A stretch of DNA of 64,000 nucleotides, taken from the NCBI RefSeq assembly GCF_019041915.1, contig NZ_JAHPYF010000005.1, positions 1 to 64,000 on the forward strand, given 5' to 3'. Position 1 is the first letter of the stretch. Each line of letters starts with the position of its first letter. Positions 52,890-62,797 of this stretch are shown here, in pieces. Origin of the DNA: Collinsella sp. MSK.8.10 (lineage in GTDB: Bacteria; Actinomycetota; Coriobacteriia; Coriobacteriales; Coriobacteriaceae). The position numbers and the translations under genes were made by a program. The notes under the pieces are model-generated. The model did no database searches. It had not been told where the DNA came from and was given only the letters and a program-made list of their open reading frames with translations.

Positions 52890-54265
52890 TAGCGCGGCTC
52901 GCCCACAACGGAGCCAGACAAATACCAGGTCTTGGCAACGTCAACGTCAACATCAACGATCTTGCCAACAAGCTGATCAATACTGTAGCCCTCGGGGATA
53001 GGCGCATGCACGGTCTGATTCTTGGGACTCTTGCCCAGCAGGACCGCGTCGTTCTTTTTACTCGTTCCCTCAATGAGCGCCGGCACCACAGTATGAAGCT
53101 CACCCTGGTTATACTCGTGTGCCGTGGTCTCGATAACCTTAACCAGGCGGTTGAAACGCTCGAGAATAACCTCATGCGGCGTAGGATCGTCAATCTCGGC
53201 GGCCGGGGTACCGGCGCGCTTGGAATAGATGAAGGTATAGGCCTGAGCATAGCGGACCGTCTCGGCAAGTGAGAGCGTCTGCTCAAAGTCTTCTTCAGTC
53301 TCGCCCGGGAAGCCAACGATAATGTCGGTCGAGAGCGCGATATCGGGCATGCGGTTGCGAATGCGATCGACAAGGCCCAGATAGTCCTCGCGTGTATAAC
53401 GGCGATTCATCTCTTTGAGGATCCGTGTCGAACCTGACTGGACGGCCAGGTGCAGCTGCGGCATAACGGCAGGCGTCTCGGCCATGGCGTCGATGGTCTC
53501 GGGGAGCAGATCCTTGGGATGCGAAGACGTAAAGAAGATGCGCTCCACACCCGTATCGCCCACGGCACGCAGCAGATCGGCAAAACGCGGCTTGCCAAAC
53601 AGATCGCGACCATATGAGTTAACGTTTTGGCCCAGCAGCGTAATCTCACGCACGCCCTGGCGCACCAAACCGGTCACCTCGTCGACAATCTCATCGAAGG
53701 GGCGGCTTTTTTCGCGACCGCGCACGTACGGCACGATGCAATAGGTGCAGAAATTATTGCAGCCCGTCATGATGGGCACCCAGGCGTGATACTGGGTCTC
53801 GCGATGCCACGGCATGCTCATGGCATCCGTATCCTCATGCTCATTGGTGCGGATATGACGCTTGCCGTCAAGGAATGCCTCGGCAATGAGCTCGGCCACA
53901 TGTGCGATAGAATGCGTGCCAAAGATGACATTGACGTTATCGACGTTGGTGAGCAGGCCCTCACCATCACGCTGCGCGATACAGCCACCCACGGCAACCA
54001 CGCGCTTGCCCGAAGGCGAAGGCGGCAGGCTTTTGCAGGAATTGCACTGACCGTACAGGCGAGTATCGGCGGCCTCGCGCACGCAGCATGTCATGAAGAC
54101 AACAATATCGGCATGCTCGGGATCGAGCGCCATGAGGCAACCATACGAATCGAGCAGACCGCTCACGCGCTCAGAGTCGTGCTGATTCATCTGGCAGCCA
54201 AAGGTGCGGATAAAGTAGGTTTTACCGGCAAGAATATCGCGTACGGAACGCTGGTCCATGTGCAT
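52889..54265 (-). CDS. miaB: tRNA-2-methylthio-N6-dimethylallyladenosine synthase
   Basis: A radical SAM methylthiotransferase acting after MiaA on A37. UPF0004 domain with TFGCQMNQHDSERV, C..., and the radical SAM cluster CNNFCTYCIVP near 170; a TRAM domain ends the protein. ATG 54265 (MHMDQ) matches the family length (458 aa); an extension upstream is not supported. Confidence 0.95.
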   Translation of the reverse strand: MHMDQRSVRDILAGKTYFIRTFGCQMNQHDSERVSGLLDSYGCLMALDPEHADIVVFMTCCVREAADTRLYGQCNSCKSLPPSPSGKRVVAVGGCIAQRDGEGLLTNVDNVNVIFGTHSIAHVAELIAEAFLDGKRHIRTNEHEDTDAMSMPWHRETQYHAWVPIMTGCNNFCTYCIVPYVRGREKSRPFDEIVDEVTGLVRQGVREITLLGQNVNSYGRDLFGKPRFADLLRAVGDTGVERIFFTSSHPKDLLPETIDAMAETPAVMPQLHLAVQSGSTRILKEMNRRYTREDYLGLVDRIRNRMPDIALSTDIIVGFPGETEEDFEQTLSLAETVRYAQAYTFIYSKRAGTPAAEIDDPTPHEVILERFNRLVKVIETTAHEYNQGELHTVVPALIEGTSKKNDAVLLGKSPKNQTVHAPIPEGYSIDQLVGKIVDVDVDVAKTWYLSGSVVGEPR

Positions 54266-54308
54266 AAGTCCTAACGATGGAGGGGGGGCGAATCGAGGCA
54301 AGCAGAAG

Positions 54309-54626
54309 CTATGCCACAGGCTTAACATCATCCATGACGACGTTATCCATAGCAGCTCGATTGATCTGGTGAACGTAAATAGAAAGACGGATGGCCGTGC
54401 GCGACTCCCCGTTAATAAGGATGTCGGAGAACACGGGCGCGCAGGAAATATCAAACCCGGTTGGAATCAAAAAACCGCGCGCGATAGCCACGGCCTTTAT
54501 GGCCTGGTTGACCGCACCGGCGCCGACACACTGAATGTTGACGGGAACACCATCCTTGACCATGCCGGCGATGGCGCCGGCAACGGACGCGGGCGATGAT
54601 TTGCTTGATACCTTCAGGCAATCCAT
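54309..54626 (-). CDS. spoVS: Stage V sporulation protein S homologue
   Basis: 105 residues, with the SpoVS (Alba-like fold) pattern: LKVSSKSSPASVAGAIAGMV, then GAGAVNQAIKAVAIARGFL. In sporeformers it affects sporulation stages; in non-sporulating bacteria its role is unclear but may be RNA or DNA binding. AGGAG 6 nt upstream sets the start. It lies between miaB and a GHKL ATPase, close to rny, an arrangement seen in some other Gram-positives. Confidence 0.9.
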   Translation of the reverse strand: MDCLKVSSKSSPASVAGAIAGMVKDGVPVNIQCVGAGAVNQAIKAVAIARGFLIPTGFDISCAPVFSDILINGESRTAIRLSIYVHQINRAAMDNVVMDDVKPVA

Positions 54627-54700
54627 GAAGAAACTCCTGCGTTTAAAAGTACGTTTTAACTGCAATAACTGTATCGTACCGAGTGGACTCGGTAAAGGCA

Positions 54701-55786
54701 CTATTCCTCTTTGGCAAGATCGAATGTCACGGTGATTCGATCACGCGAAACGCGAATCTTTGGGTCGCCGCAAAGGTTGAGATAGTACCGGGCGGCAAGG
54801 TCATTAAAGTCGCGCTCCACAGCACGCGAAAACTGTGCCATGTCATCCTTGGCAATACGTAGCCCACGACGATCCTTCGCGAGATCGACAGGAGCCGGCG
54901 CATGCGAGGATGAGTCACGCTCGCGCAGCAGACGCGCAGTCACACCGCGAACGGGCTTAATCTGCCCTGCCAAAATGCGATGGGCCGTGCGCTCGGACAT
55001 TTCAAGACCCAAACCCGAACAGATGCGGATAAAGTCCTCGGCATCAGAGGCAAGGCCTAAACGATCGACAACCGGAAGCTCGCTCTCGTCATCAATAAAC
55101 AGGAGACGAGACGTATCGAGCCGACTTGACGCCTGAGCATAAAGGGTCGCGGCAATCTCAGACGGAGAACCAAGATAGACATCGCAACCACGTAACTCCT
55201 CGAGCGCAAACTCACAGGCAGCGCGAATAATATTATGCGGACCGCGAGCACAGACATAACGTCCGTCCTCATCCTTGACGGCCTGGGGCCAGCTGGACTG
55301 ATCGGCGCGCTCACTGAGGCGGTCGGCCGCAACGCTCACCTTAAAGGCTGAACCAAGATCGACACCGGACGTGACCACACGGGCCTCGTCGGTGTTCTGC
55401 TTGATCGAAAACAATGCCATGCCACGACCGTGAACGCCCCAACGGTCCATCTTCATGCTCTCGAGCTTGGAGGTAACGCGAGCATCGAAGATTCGCTCTT
55501 GCATATCCTGCGGAACACCCGAGCCGTTATCCAGAAAGACAAGCGTGCGGACGCCATCTTCCTTGGTCGTAGCGAGAAAGACCTTGTCGGCGCCGGCATC
55601 GCGAGCATTACGGAGCATTTCGATGACGATATCCTCGACATGCTGAATGTCGTGCTTTGCCTGGCGCCGCTCGGCCTCCGAAACGCGGAGGCGGACATAC
55701 CCCTCGCCAAGGTTCTCCTCGACGCGAAGGTTGCCCTCCCCCGACATCGACGCGATAAATGAGATGAGCTCGTTCGCGTCGCTCAT
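54701..55786 (-). CDS. GHKL-type ATP-binding protein
   Basis: The N-terminal HATPase domain has EMLRNARDAGAD (N box), LDNGSGVP (G1) and WGVHGRGMALFSI (G2), as in histidine kinases, Hsp90, MutL and gyrase, but no H-box, receiver or TM helix. Residues 180-361 hold a helical part and a beta-rich end. It follows rny by 1 bp (stop-to-start on the minus strand). Function unknown; it may be a stand-alone ATPase acting with Rny or SpoVS. Confidence 0.72.
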   Translation of the reverse strand: MSDANELISFIASMSGEGNLRVEENLGEGYVRLRVSEAERRQAKHDIQHVEDIVIEMLRNARDAGADKVFLATTKEDGVRTLVFLDNGSGVPQDMQERIFDARVTSKLESMKMDRWGVHGRGMALFSIKQNTDEARVVTSGVDLGSAFKVSVAADRLSERADQSSWPQAVKDEDGRYVCARGPHNIIRAACEFALEELRGCDVYLGSPSEIAATLYAQASSRLDTSRLLFIDDESELPVVDRLGLASDAEDFIRICSGLGLEMSERTAHRILAGQIKPVRGVTARLLRERDSSSHAPAPVDLAKDRRGLRIAKDDMAQFSRAVERDFNDLAARYYLNLCGDPKIRVSRDRITVTFDLAKEE

Positions 55787-55787
55787 G

Positions 55788-57338
55788 TTATTTAGCGATA
55801 TCGACAGCGCGGCTCTCGCGAATCACGACGACGCGCACCTGACCGGGATACTCCATCTCTTCCTCGATCTGATGGGCGATATCGTGAGCCAGAACCGTGG
55901 ACTGGGCATCGGAAATCTTGTCCGGCTGAACCATGACGTGGACCTCGCGACCAGCCTGCATGGCATAGGTACGCTCGACGCCGTCATGGGAGTTGGCGAT
56001 CTCCTCGAGCTTCTCAAGACGCTTGATGTAGTTCTCGGCAGACTCGCGACGGGCACCGGGGCGAGAGGCAGAGACAGCATCGGCGGCCTGTACCAGGACA
56101 TCGAGCACCGTGTTGGGGTCGACGTCGGCATGGTGAGCCTCGATAGCGTGGACGATAACGGGCTTCTCGCCATAACGGCGGGCAAGCTCGGCGCCGATGA
56201 CGGCATGCGGGCCCTCGACGTCATGGTCGATTGCCTTGCCCAGGTCGTGCAGCAGGCCGGCGCGCTTGGCGGTAACAACGTCCAGGCCAAGCTCGGAAGC
56301 CATTACGCCGCACAGGTCAGAGACCTCGAGGGAGTGCTGAAGCACGTTCTGACCAAACGAGGTACGGTAGCGCAGGGCACCAAGGGTCTTGACGATCTCG
56401 GGGTGCAGGTCGTGAATGCCGGTATCGAATGCAGCTTGCTCGCCAGCCTCGCGCACGCGCTGCTGAACCAGGTCGGCAGCCTTGTGATACATCTCCTCGA
56501 TGCGGGCGGGGTGAATGCGGCCGTCGGCGATGAGGTTCTCCAGAGCAACACGGGCGGTCTCACGACGGACCGGATCGAAGCTCGAAAGAACGACGGTCTC
56601 GGGCGTGTCGTCGATCACGAGGTTGACGCCGGAAACCTGCTCGAAGGTCCGGATGTTGCGACCCTCGCGACCGATGATACGGCCCTTGAGGTCATCAGAG
56701 GGAATGTGCACGGAGGTAACGGTGACCTCGGCAGTGTGGTCGGCAGCGCAGCGCTGAATCGCCAGGGACAGAATCTCCTGGGCGGTCTTGTGGCACTCGG
56801 CGCGAACCTGCTGCTCGGACTCGCGAATAATCGTGGCGGCCTCGTGGGTGACCTCGCCGCGAACCTTATCGAGGAGCTCCTTGTGGGCATCCTCGCGGGT
56901 AAGGTCGGCGATACGCTCGAGCTCGGAGGTCTGCTTTGCGCAGAGCTCCTCGAGCTCACGGGAGCGCTTCTCGACCTGACCGGCCTGACTGGACAGCTGA
57001 TGCTCGCGCTTGTCGAGAGCGTCGTTGCGGCGATCGAGGGATTCCTCGCGCTGCATCACGCGGTTCTCGAGCGTACGAATCTCGCTCTTGCGCTGCTTGT
57101 CCTCGGCCTCGGCGGCCTGCTTGTTCTTGATGATCTCCTCTTTAGCCTCGAGCAGAGCCTCTTTTTTGAGGGTCTCGGCCTGACGCTTTGCATCACCGAT
57201 CAGGGACTCAGCCTGTGCGTGTGCCGACTGGATCTTTTCGTCGGCCTCGTGAAGACTACCCTGCTTGGCGGTGCGCATGTAGGCAATGGCGGCGATGGCA
57301 CCCAAAACGATGCCAACGAGCGCTGCAATGATAGGCAT
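55788..57338 (-). CDS. rny: Ribonuclease Y
   Basis: The main mRNA endonuclease in many Gram-positives. N-terminal membrane helix (about 4-23), long coiled coil (25-210), KH domain with [15 protein letters not shown] (about 223-237) and HD domain with the catalytic pair in [13 protein letters not shown] (about 363-375). AAGGAG 5 nt before ATG 57338 decides against GTG 57344. Length 516. Confidence 0.96.
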   Translation of the reverse strand: MPIIAALVGIVLGAIAAIAYMRTAKQGSLHEADEKIQSAHAQAESLIGDAKRQAETLKKEALLEAKEEIIKNKQAAEAEDKQRKSEIRTLENRVMQREESLDRRNDALDKREHQLSSQAGQVEKRSRELEELCAKQTSELERIADLTREDAHKELLDKVRGEVTHEAATIIRESEQQVRAECHKTAQEILSLAIQRCAADHTAEVTVTSVHIPSDDLKGRIIGREGRNIRTFEQVSGVNLVIDDTPETVVLSSFDPVRRETARVALENLIADGRIHPARIEEMYHKAADLVQQRVREAGEQAAFDTGIHDLHPEIVKTLGALRYRTSFGQNVLQHSLEVSDLCGVMASELGLDVVTAKRAGLLHDLGKAIDHDVEGPHAVIGAELARRYGEKPVIVHAIEAHHADVDPNTVLDVLVQAADAVSASRPGARRESAENYIKRLEKLEEIANSHDGVERTYAMQAGREVHVMVQPDKISDAQSTVLAHDIAHQIEEEMEYPGQVRVVVIRESRAVDIAK

Positions 57339-57595
57339 GCTCACTCCTTTTTATGGATTCGTTACACAACAAAGCGAACCGTCCTTATGAACGGCTCGCG
57401 ACATTTGAGTAATATGGGCGCAGCTTATGCGGGTCGGATACAGATAAACATATAAACAAACTCATCACAGATGAGCACATATCACAAAGCAAATGACAGT
57501 GTTTATCGTACGTTGAACCACAACAACTGTCAAATAAATGGCCCCAGTACGGCGGCTAAAACGCGGTGAGCGGCGGGGCCACAAAACGCATACGC

Positions 57596-58288
57596 CTAAA
57601 GCGCACATTCCTCGCATTCGGCATCGAGACGTGCCTTAACGGCATCGGCGGCGATGTGATACGAGAAGCCCTTGCCCATCAAAAACCGAACCAGTTTTTC
57701 GAATCCGCGCGTCTCTGGAACACACCGCTTGGCAAGCAGGGCTGACGCACGCGCCAAATCGTCTTCGACGGCAAAATAATCCTCGGGATAACCGGGAATG
57801 TCATCGAGCACAACATGACGTCGCTTGAGCTCGGTCTCGATTTTGCGCTGTCCCCAACCGCGCCGCTTGCGTTCCTCGATAAAGTACGAGCAAAAGCGAT
57901 TCTCGTCTAAAAAGCGATACTCGGTGGCGCGCTCGACGGCGAAATCGATCGCGGGCTGATGAAAGCCGTAGCGAGCCAGCTTGTCACGGACCTCACCCGT
58001 CGCATGGTCGCGGCGCGATAACATCTCAGTCACCATGGTAAGTGCACATTTACGCTCGATGAGCTGCACCGCCTCACGAAAGTTATCCCAATCACAGGGA
58101 AGATCGGGGCGGTTTTTGACATACAGGCGCGCGACCCGCACGGGAATCCAAATGGACCGCTCAAAACCGCCCTCAAGCTCACAATCGATATGTGCGCAAG
58201 GCTTTTTGGACGCATACCCGCTCGAGAACGAGGAGGCCGCCTTCTTATCGGGAAAGACGACCGTGGCCTCGGTCACCGTATACGACAT
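57596..58288 (-). CDS. recX: Regulatory protein RecX
   Basis: Three-helix RecX repeats: EMLSRRDHATGEVRDKLARYG (core), RFCSYFIEERKRRGWGQRKIETELKRRHV and FLMGKGFSYHIAADAVKA. It limits RecA filaments. The 12-bp gap to recA makes an operon. The N-terminal ~70 residues are longer than usual. Confidence 0.9.
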   Translation of the reverse strand: MSYTVTEATVVFPDKKAASSFSSGYASKKPCAHIDCELEGGFERSIWIPVRVARLYVKNRPDLPCDWDNFREAVQLIERKCALTMVTEMLSRRDHATGEVRDKLARYGFHQPAIDFAVERATEYRFLDENRFCSYFIEERKRRGWGQRKIETELKRRHVVLDDIPGYPEDYFAVEDDLARASALLAKRCVPETRGFEKLVRFLMGKGFSYHIAADAVKARLDAECEECAL

Positions 58289-58299
58289 GAGCGTAACCG

Positions 58300-59448
58300 C
58301 TACTCGTCGTCATCATCGAGCATGGCGGAACCATCGATGGCGTAAAGCTCGTCAAACTCCTCAGGCGCAGGCTGATCGGTCAGCTCTACCTCGGACGGAG
58401 CATCGTCATCAAACTCAAGCCCGCAGGCAAGACGGACCTTATGCTCAATCTCGTCGGCGCAATCGGGGTGTTCGCGCAGGAACGCCTTGGCGGCCTCGCG
58501 ACCGTTGCCGAGCTTGTCCTCGCCATAGGCAAACCAGGAGCCCATCTTCTTGCAGATGCCGCACTCGACAGCCATGTCCAGAATCGAGCCCTCCTTAGAG
58601 ATGCCCGTACCGTACATAATGTCGAACTCAGCAGAACGGAACGGAGCTGCCACCTTGTTCTTAACGACCTTAGCGCGCACGCGGTTACCGATAACCTCGT
58701 CCTTAAGCTTAATGCTATCGATACGGCGAATGTCGATACGCACCGAAGAGAAGAATTTAAGGGCGCGGCCGCCCGTCGTGGTCTCGGGGTTGCCGAACAT
58801 GACGCCGATCTTCTCACGCAGCTGGTTAATGAAGATGCACGTCGTGTTGGACTTAGACAGCGAGCCGGCGAGCTTGCGGAGCGCTTGGCTCATCAGGCGA
58901 GCCTGAAGACCGACCGTAGTGTCGCCGATTTCTCCCTCGATCTCGGCACGCGGGGTCAGCGCGGCGACGGAGTCAACAACGATGGCATCGATGGCGCCGG
59001 AACGCACGAGCATGTCAACGATCTCGAGCGCCTGCTCGCCCGTATCGGGCTGGGAAATGAGCACCTCGTCGATATCCACGCCGATACGCGCGGCATAAGT
59101 GGGATCGAGCGCATGCTCGGCATCGATAAATGCCACAACGCCACCCATTGCCTGGGCCTCGGCCAGGATCTCGAGCGAAAGCGTCGTCTTACCGGAGGAC
59201 TCAGGACCGTAAATCTCGACGATACGGCCACGCGGCACGCCGCCGATACCCAGCGCGGCATCGAGTGCCAGAGCGCCCGTAGGGATGGCCTCGACCTCGA
59301 GCTCAGGGCCACCGTCGCCGTACCTCATGATGGAACCCTGGCCGAATTTCTTCTCGATCTCAGCCTTGGTGGTGGCGATCATCTCATCGCGCTCTTTACC
59401 CGTCGTGCGAGCATGAACGGTACGTACGGGACCTGAATTCTTGGCCAT
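58300..59448 (-). CDS. recA: Recombinase A
   Basis: Walker [10 protein letters not shown], Walker [11 protein letters not shown]1 [12 protein letters not shown] and L2 [17 protein letters not shown] are all present. Length 382 with an acidic tail. GAGGG before ATG 59448 and an SOS box 40-51 bp upstream support the start. Confidence 0.97.
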   Translation of the reverse strand: MAKNSGPVRTVHARTTGKERDEMIATTKAEIEKKFGQGSIMRYGDGGPELEVEAIPTGALALDAALGIGGVPRGRIVEIYGPESSGKTTLSLEILAEAQAMGGVVAFIDAEHALDPTYAARIGVDIDEVLISQPDTGEQALEIVDMLVRSGAIDAIVVDSVAALTPRAEIEGEIGDTTVGLQARLMSQALRKLAGSLSKSNTTCIFINQLREKIGVMFGNPETTTGGRALKFFSSVRIDIRRIDSIKLKDEVIGNRVRAKVVKNKVAAPFRSAEFDIMYGTGISKEGSILDMAVECGICKKMGSWFAYGEDKLGNGREAAKAFLREHPDCADEIEHKVRLACGLEFDDDAPSEVELTDQPAPEEFDELYAIDGSAMLDDDDE

Positions 59449-59487
59449 GAATAGCCCTCCTCTTAACAACCTGCATCGATAATAAAC

Positions 59488-59499
59488 GAACGGCTGTTC
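59488..59499. promoter_or_regulatory. LexA box before recA
   Basis: GAAC GGCT GTTC, the same class as the three boxes at lexA. Confidence 0.88.
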
Positions 59500-59549
59500 G
59501 TGGTCAACCGTTCAGATAAATCATATGCAGCCGACCTTTCCAAAACCCA

Positions 59550-59599
59550 ACCAAAAGCCGACCAAACACTGACCAAATGCTTGACCATAAAGGGCCAAA
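59550..59599. repeat. Helically phased CCAAA repeats upstream of recA
   Basis: ACCAAA-like hexamers at 59550, 59561, 59572, 59584 and 59594 are 10-12 bp apart (TTTGGT on the recA strand). The remaining 59600-59674 shows nothing notable. Confidence 0.55.
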
Positions 59600-59674
59600 T
59601 AAGAACAAGGCAGGCAAAAATACACCTATGAACAGCACAAACGCTAAATTCTTCTGAGGTCCCCATCTCCACAA

Positions 59675-59698
59675 TTAAGGGGCCCGGAGGCCCCTTAA
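59675..59698 (-). terminator. Terminator of the cinA-pgsA-rimO operon
   Basis: TTAAGGGGCC, loop CGGA, GGCCCCTTAA, lying 8 bp after the cinA stop. Confidence 0.8.
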
Positions 59699-59705
59699 AA
59701 CACGT

Positions 59706-60242
59706 CTATTCCATAGAATCGAGCACGCAGACAATGCGACCCAATGCCTCCGTGACCGCATGGGCACGAACACACGAACGGTCGCCCTCATAGTGGCAGC
59801 GCACAGAGTCCACGACCGGCACTCCCCCATCGGCGGAACGATGTGCCCAGCCAATATAGAAAGTGCCAGCAGGATCGTCCTCAGTACCACCGCCGGGGCC
59901 GGCATAACCCGTTGCGCTCACTGCAATATCGCTCTGGTACAGCTCCAGCGAACCCGACGCCATCTCGCGCGCGGTCTGATGCGACACCGCGGTGTAGCGG
60001 TCGAGCGTCTCCTGCTCAACACCCAGCACGCGATGCTTAATCTCATCGCAGTAGGTCACCGCACCGCCACGCAGCACCGCCGAGGCGCCCGGGATATCCG
60101 CAATCGTCGAGGCGATCATACCCGCCGTCAGCGACTCAGCCGTCGAAACCGTCACACCCCGAGCGCTCGCGCGCTCGACGATATCGCGCGCCAGCTCCTC
60201 GTTATGTGCGGAAATCTGCTCAAAAGAGTCCGTCATACCCAC
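59706..60242 (-). CDS. Nicotinamide-nucleotide amidohydrolase (CinA C-terminal family)
   Basis: Only the C-terminal amidase domain (PncC) is present, 178 residues. It has TAESLTAGMIASTIADIPGAS, TAVSHQTAREMA and ATGYAGPGGGTEDDPAGTFYIG. It converts NMN to nicotinate mononucleotide. GTG 60242 or ATG 60236 are both possible starts. It is often found with pgsA and recA in Gram-positives, as here. Confidence 0.9.
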   Translation of the reverse strand: MGMTDSFEQISAHNEELARDIVERASARGVTVSTAESLTAGMIASTIADIPGASAVLRGGAVTYCDEIKHRVLGVEQETLDRYTAVSHQTAREMASGSLELYQSDIAVSATGYAGPGGGTEDDPAGTFYIGWAHRSADGGVPVVDSVRCHYEGDRSCVRAHAVTEALGRIVCVLDSME

Positions 60243-60248
60243 CAGGAC

Positions 60249-60887
60249 CTAGACCGAAAAGACGATCTTGCGGCAGTTCCAGAAGTACTGGGCGCCCGAG
60301 ATAACGGTCAAGACAACGGCAACGGCATACAGGAAGCGCGACACCGAGTAGATGCCGAGCGTCAGCGCCACCGGGCCAAGGTGCAAGCCGGCCATAGCAA
60401 AAACGCACAGGTAACCGCAGATGGAGACCATCGTGGTCGCCGTCTTGTACTTGCCGAGCTTATCGGCCGCAACGACCACACCGGCCGCACTCGCGACCAT
60501 GCGAAGGGCGCTCACCAGAAGCTCACGGAACAGGATAATGAACACGGACCACACGGTCACCGCGCCAAAATCCAAGAACAGCAGCAGGGCCGAAAACACG
60601 AGCAGCTTATCGGCGATGGGGTCCAAGAATTTACCGAAGTCGGTGATCTCGTTGCGCGAACGCGCCAGATAACCGTCGACCTTATCGGTGCACGACAGGA
60701 TCACATACAGAATGAAGGCAGCGGCGGCGAGCGGGCCGTCGAAGGTGCTCCAATCCGTACCGGCAACACTCGTGTGAGAAAGCGCCGACACGATCATGAA
60801 CACCGGGATAAAAACGATGCGAACGCACGTCACGATGTTGGCGGGCGTCCAAACACTCGTCAGTTCCTTATTGCTCTCGTTTGCCAC
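60249..60887 (-). CDS. pgsA: CDP-diacylglycerol--glycerol-3-phosphate 3-phosphatidyltransferase
   Basis: The CDP-alcohol motif is CTDKVDGYLARSRNEITDFG then KFLDPIADK, all acidic residues intact, in a polytopic membrane protein of 212 residues. It makes phosphatidylglycerophosphate. Its position between rimO and cinA is the conserved pgsA context, which favours this gene as pgsA over its paralogue at 39283. Confidence 0.93.
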   Translation of the reverse strand: MANESNKELTSVWTPANIVTCVRIVFIPVFMIVSALSHTSVAGTDWSTFDGPLAAAAFILYVILSCTDKVDGYLARSRNEITDFGKFLDPIADKLLVFSALLLFLDFGAVTVWSVFIILFRELLVSALRMVASAAGVVVAADKLGKYKTATTMVSICGYLCVFAMAGLHLGPVALTLGIYSVSRFLYAVAVVLTVISGAQYFWNCRKIVFSV

Positions 60888-60896
60888 GATGCTCTC

Positions 60897-62246
60897 CTAC
60901 TCCACAACATGGCCGATAAGCTCATAGCAGAAGCTATCGGTAAACTCGACAGTCAGAATATCGCCCACAGATGCCTCGCTGGCATCCAAGTGCACCGCGC
61001 CATCGGAATCGGGCGCCTGGAACCAGGCATGGCCGATCAGCTCGGCGCCGTCCTCGGTTTCTTCGATACCGTCGACGATCACCTGGGCGCGCTCGCCCAC
61101 ATGCGCGGCAGTTGCAGCAAAACCGAGCGATTCGGCCAGGTCCATGGCCTCCTGGGCGCGCTCGAGCTTAACCTCCTCATCGACCTGACCCTCCATCTTG
61201 GCGGCCAGGCTGCCCTCCTCACGCGAGTAGGCAAAGACACTCGTGTAGTCGAAGCCGACGGTGTCCATAAAGTCGATGAGGTCGCGGAACTCGTCGTCGG
61301 TCTCGGTCGGGAAGCCGACCATGGCCGTGGAACGGATCACGATGCCGGGGATACGCTCACGCAGATCGCGGAACAGATCCTCGAGCTCCTGGCGCGAACC
61401 GGAGCGACGCATGGCCTTGAGGATGCGCGCGTCGCAGTGCTGCACGGGAATATCGATATAGGGCAGCACCTCGGGCGTATCGCGAATCGTCTCGATGAGC
61501 TCATCGGTCATGCCCTCGGGCTGCAGGTAGAGCACGCGGACCCAGACGTTGTGCGGGCGCACGGCCTCGGCGACGGCACGCAGCAGCTGCGCCAGATTGC
61601 GCGGCGAGCCCTCGGAGACATCCTCGTCAGCAAAGTCGGTACCCCAGATGCCCGTGTCCTGGCCGATCAGCACGATCTCGCGCACACCGCCGGCAACCAG
61701 GTCGCGCACCTCGGAGATAATGCTCTCGGCATTACGCGAGTGATAGCGGCCGCGGATGTAGGGAATCATGCAGAAGCTGCAGAAGCGGTTGCAGCCATCG
61801 GAAATCTTGACGTAAGCAACGGCGCCCTCGACAGTGCGCTTGACTTGCGGAATATAGGCAGCGATTTCACGCTCGACACCCAGCACGCCATCGATGACCG
61901 CCACGATGCCGTCCTCCTCGTCGGCCTTCACAAAGGCAGCGACCTCGGGCAGCTCATCAGGCAGGTCGTCGCCATAGCGCGACGGCACACAGCCGCACAT
62001 GACGATGGGGCAAGAACGAACGCCGTCCTGAACCTCGTTGGCGAGCTCGAGCGTGGTCTCGATGCTCTCGGACGTTGCGGAGGCGAGGAACGAGCATGTA
62101 TTGACGATGGCAATATCGGCATCCTGCGGGTCGAATGCCTCCTCGTAGCCTGCGGCGGTCAAAAGAGAACGCATGCGGTCGGTGTCAACCTCGTTCTTAG
62201 CGCACCCGAGGGTGATGTAGAGCACAGAGCCCAACGGTGTATCCAT
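60897..62246 (-). CDS. rimO: Ribosomal protein S12 methylthiotransferase
   Basis: A radical SAM enzyme modifying an Asp of S12. UPF0004 domain begins LGCAKNEVDTDRM; the radical SAM cluster is CNRFCSFCMIP; the C-terminal TRAM domain ends the 449 residues. ASP-type motif LGCAKN distinguishes RimO from MiaB. Confidence 0.95.
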   Translation of the reverse strand: MDTPLGSVLYITLGCAKNEVDTDRMRSLLTAAGYEEAFDPQDADIAIVNTCSFLASATSESIETTLELANEVQDGVRSCPIVMCGCVPSRYGDDLPDELPEVAAFVKADEEDGIVAVIDGVLGVEREIAAYIPQVKRTVEGAVAYVKISDGCNRFCSFCMIPYIRGRYHSRNAESIISEVRDLVAGGVREIVLIGQDTGIWGTDFADEDVSEGSPRNLAQLLRAVAEAVRPHNVWVRVLYLQPEGMTDELIETIRDTPEVLPYIDIPVQHCDARILKAMRRSGSRQELEDLFRDLRERIPGIVIRSTAMVGFPTETDDEFRDLIDFMDTVGFDYTSVFAYSREEGSLAAKMEGQVDEEVKLERAQEAMDLAESLGFAATAAHVGERAQVIVDGIEETEDGAELIGHAWFQAPDSDGAVHLDASEASVGDILTVEFTDSFCYELIGHVVE

Positions 62247-62273
62247 GTTGGAGAGCGGTCCTTTCGAATGATA

Positions 62274-62771
62274 TTAGCGGTAGTTGGTGAACTGTAGCGG
62301 CTGGCCGTAGTCCTGGTCGCGCAGGAACTGGATCACGGTCTGCAACGCGTCCTTCGAAGCAGAGGAAACACGCAGCTTATCGGCCTCGATGGTCACCTTG
62401 ACCTTGAGCTTTTGATCCTTGATGTCCTTATTGATATTCTTGGCGGTCGCCTGGTCGATACCCTCGACGATATGGCCGAGCACGCGCACGGTGCCGCCCG
62501 ATGCCGCCTGCGGAGCATCCCAGGACACGGCCTTGAGGTCGATGCCGCGCTTGATGAGCTTGGAGCTCAGCACGTCGATAATCTGCTTGGAGACAAAGTC
62601 GGCCGGGGCGTTGATCGTAAAGAGCTTGTCGCCCTTCGAAAGCTCGATCGTGGCGCCGGAATCCTTAAGGTCATAGCGCTGGGAAATCTCGCGCGTGGTC
62701 TGCTGAAAGGCGTTGTCGACCTCTTGCATGTTGACCTCGGACACGACGTCGAAGCTGGAATCTTTAGCCAT
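62274..62771 (-). CDS. YajQ family cyclic-di-GMP/nucleotide-binding protein
   Basis: 165 residues; SSFDVVSEVNMQEVDNAFQQ at the N-terminus and RDQDYGQPLQFTNYR at the end are diagnostic. Some members bind c-di-GMP or tRNA. GAAAC/GGAAA before the ATG. 27 bp upstream of rimO on the same strand. Confidence 0.94.
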   Translation of the reverse strand: MAKDSSFDVVSEVNMQEVDNAFQQTTREISQRYDLKDSGATIELSKGDKLFTINAPADFVSKQIIDVLSSKLIKRGIDLKAVSWDAPQAASGGTVRVLGHIVEGIDQATAKNINKDIKDQKLKVKVTIEADKLRVSSASKDALQTVIQFLRDQDYGQPLQFTNYR

Positions 62772-62797
62772 GATGTTTCCTTTCGCGTACGAGCGGC

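Noticed and set aside
55647..57455. 602-aa plus-strand frame
   Set aside because: Antisense to rny and the end of the GHKL gene.
59760..62297. 845-aa plus-strand frame
   Set aside because: It is antisense to cinA, pgsA and rimO, which have clear motifs. Long antisense frames are usual in GC-rich DNA.
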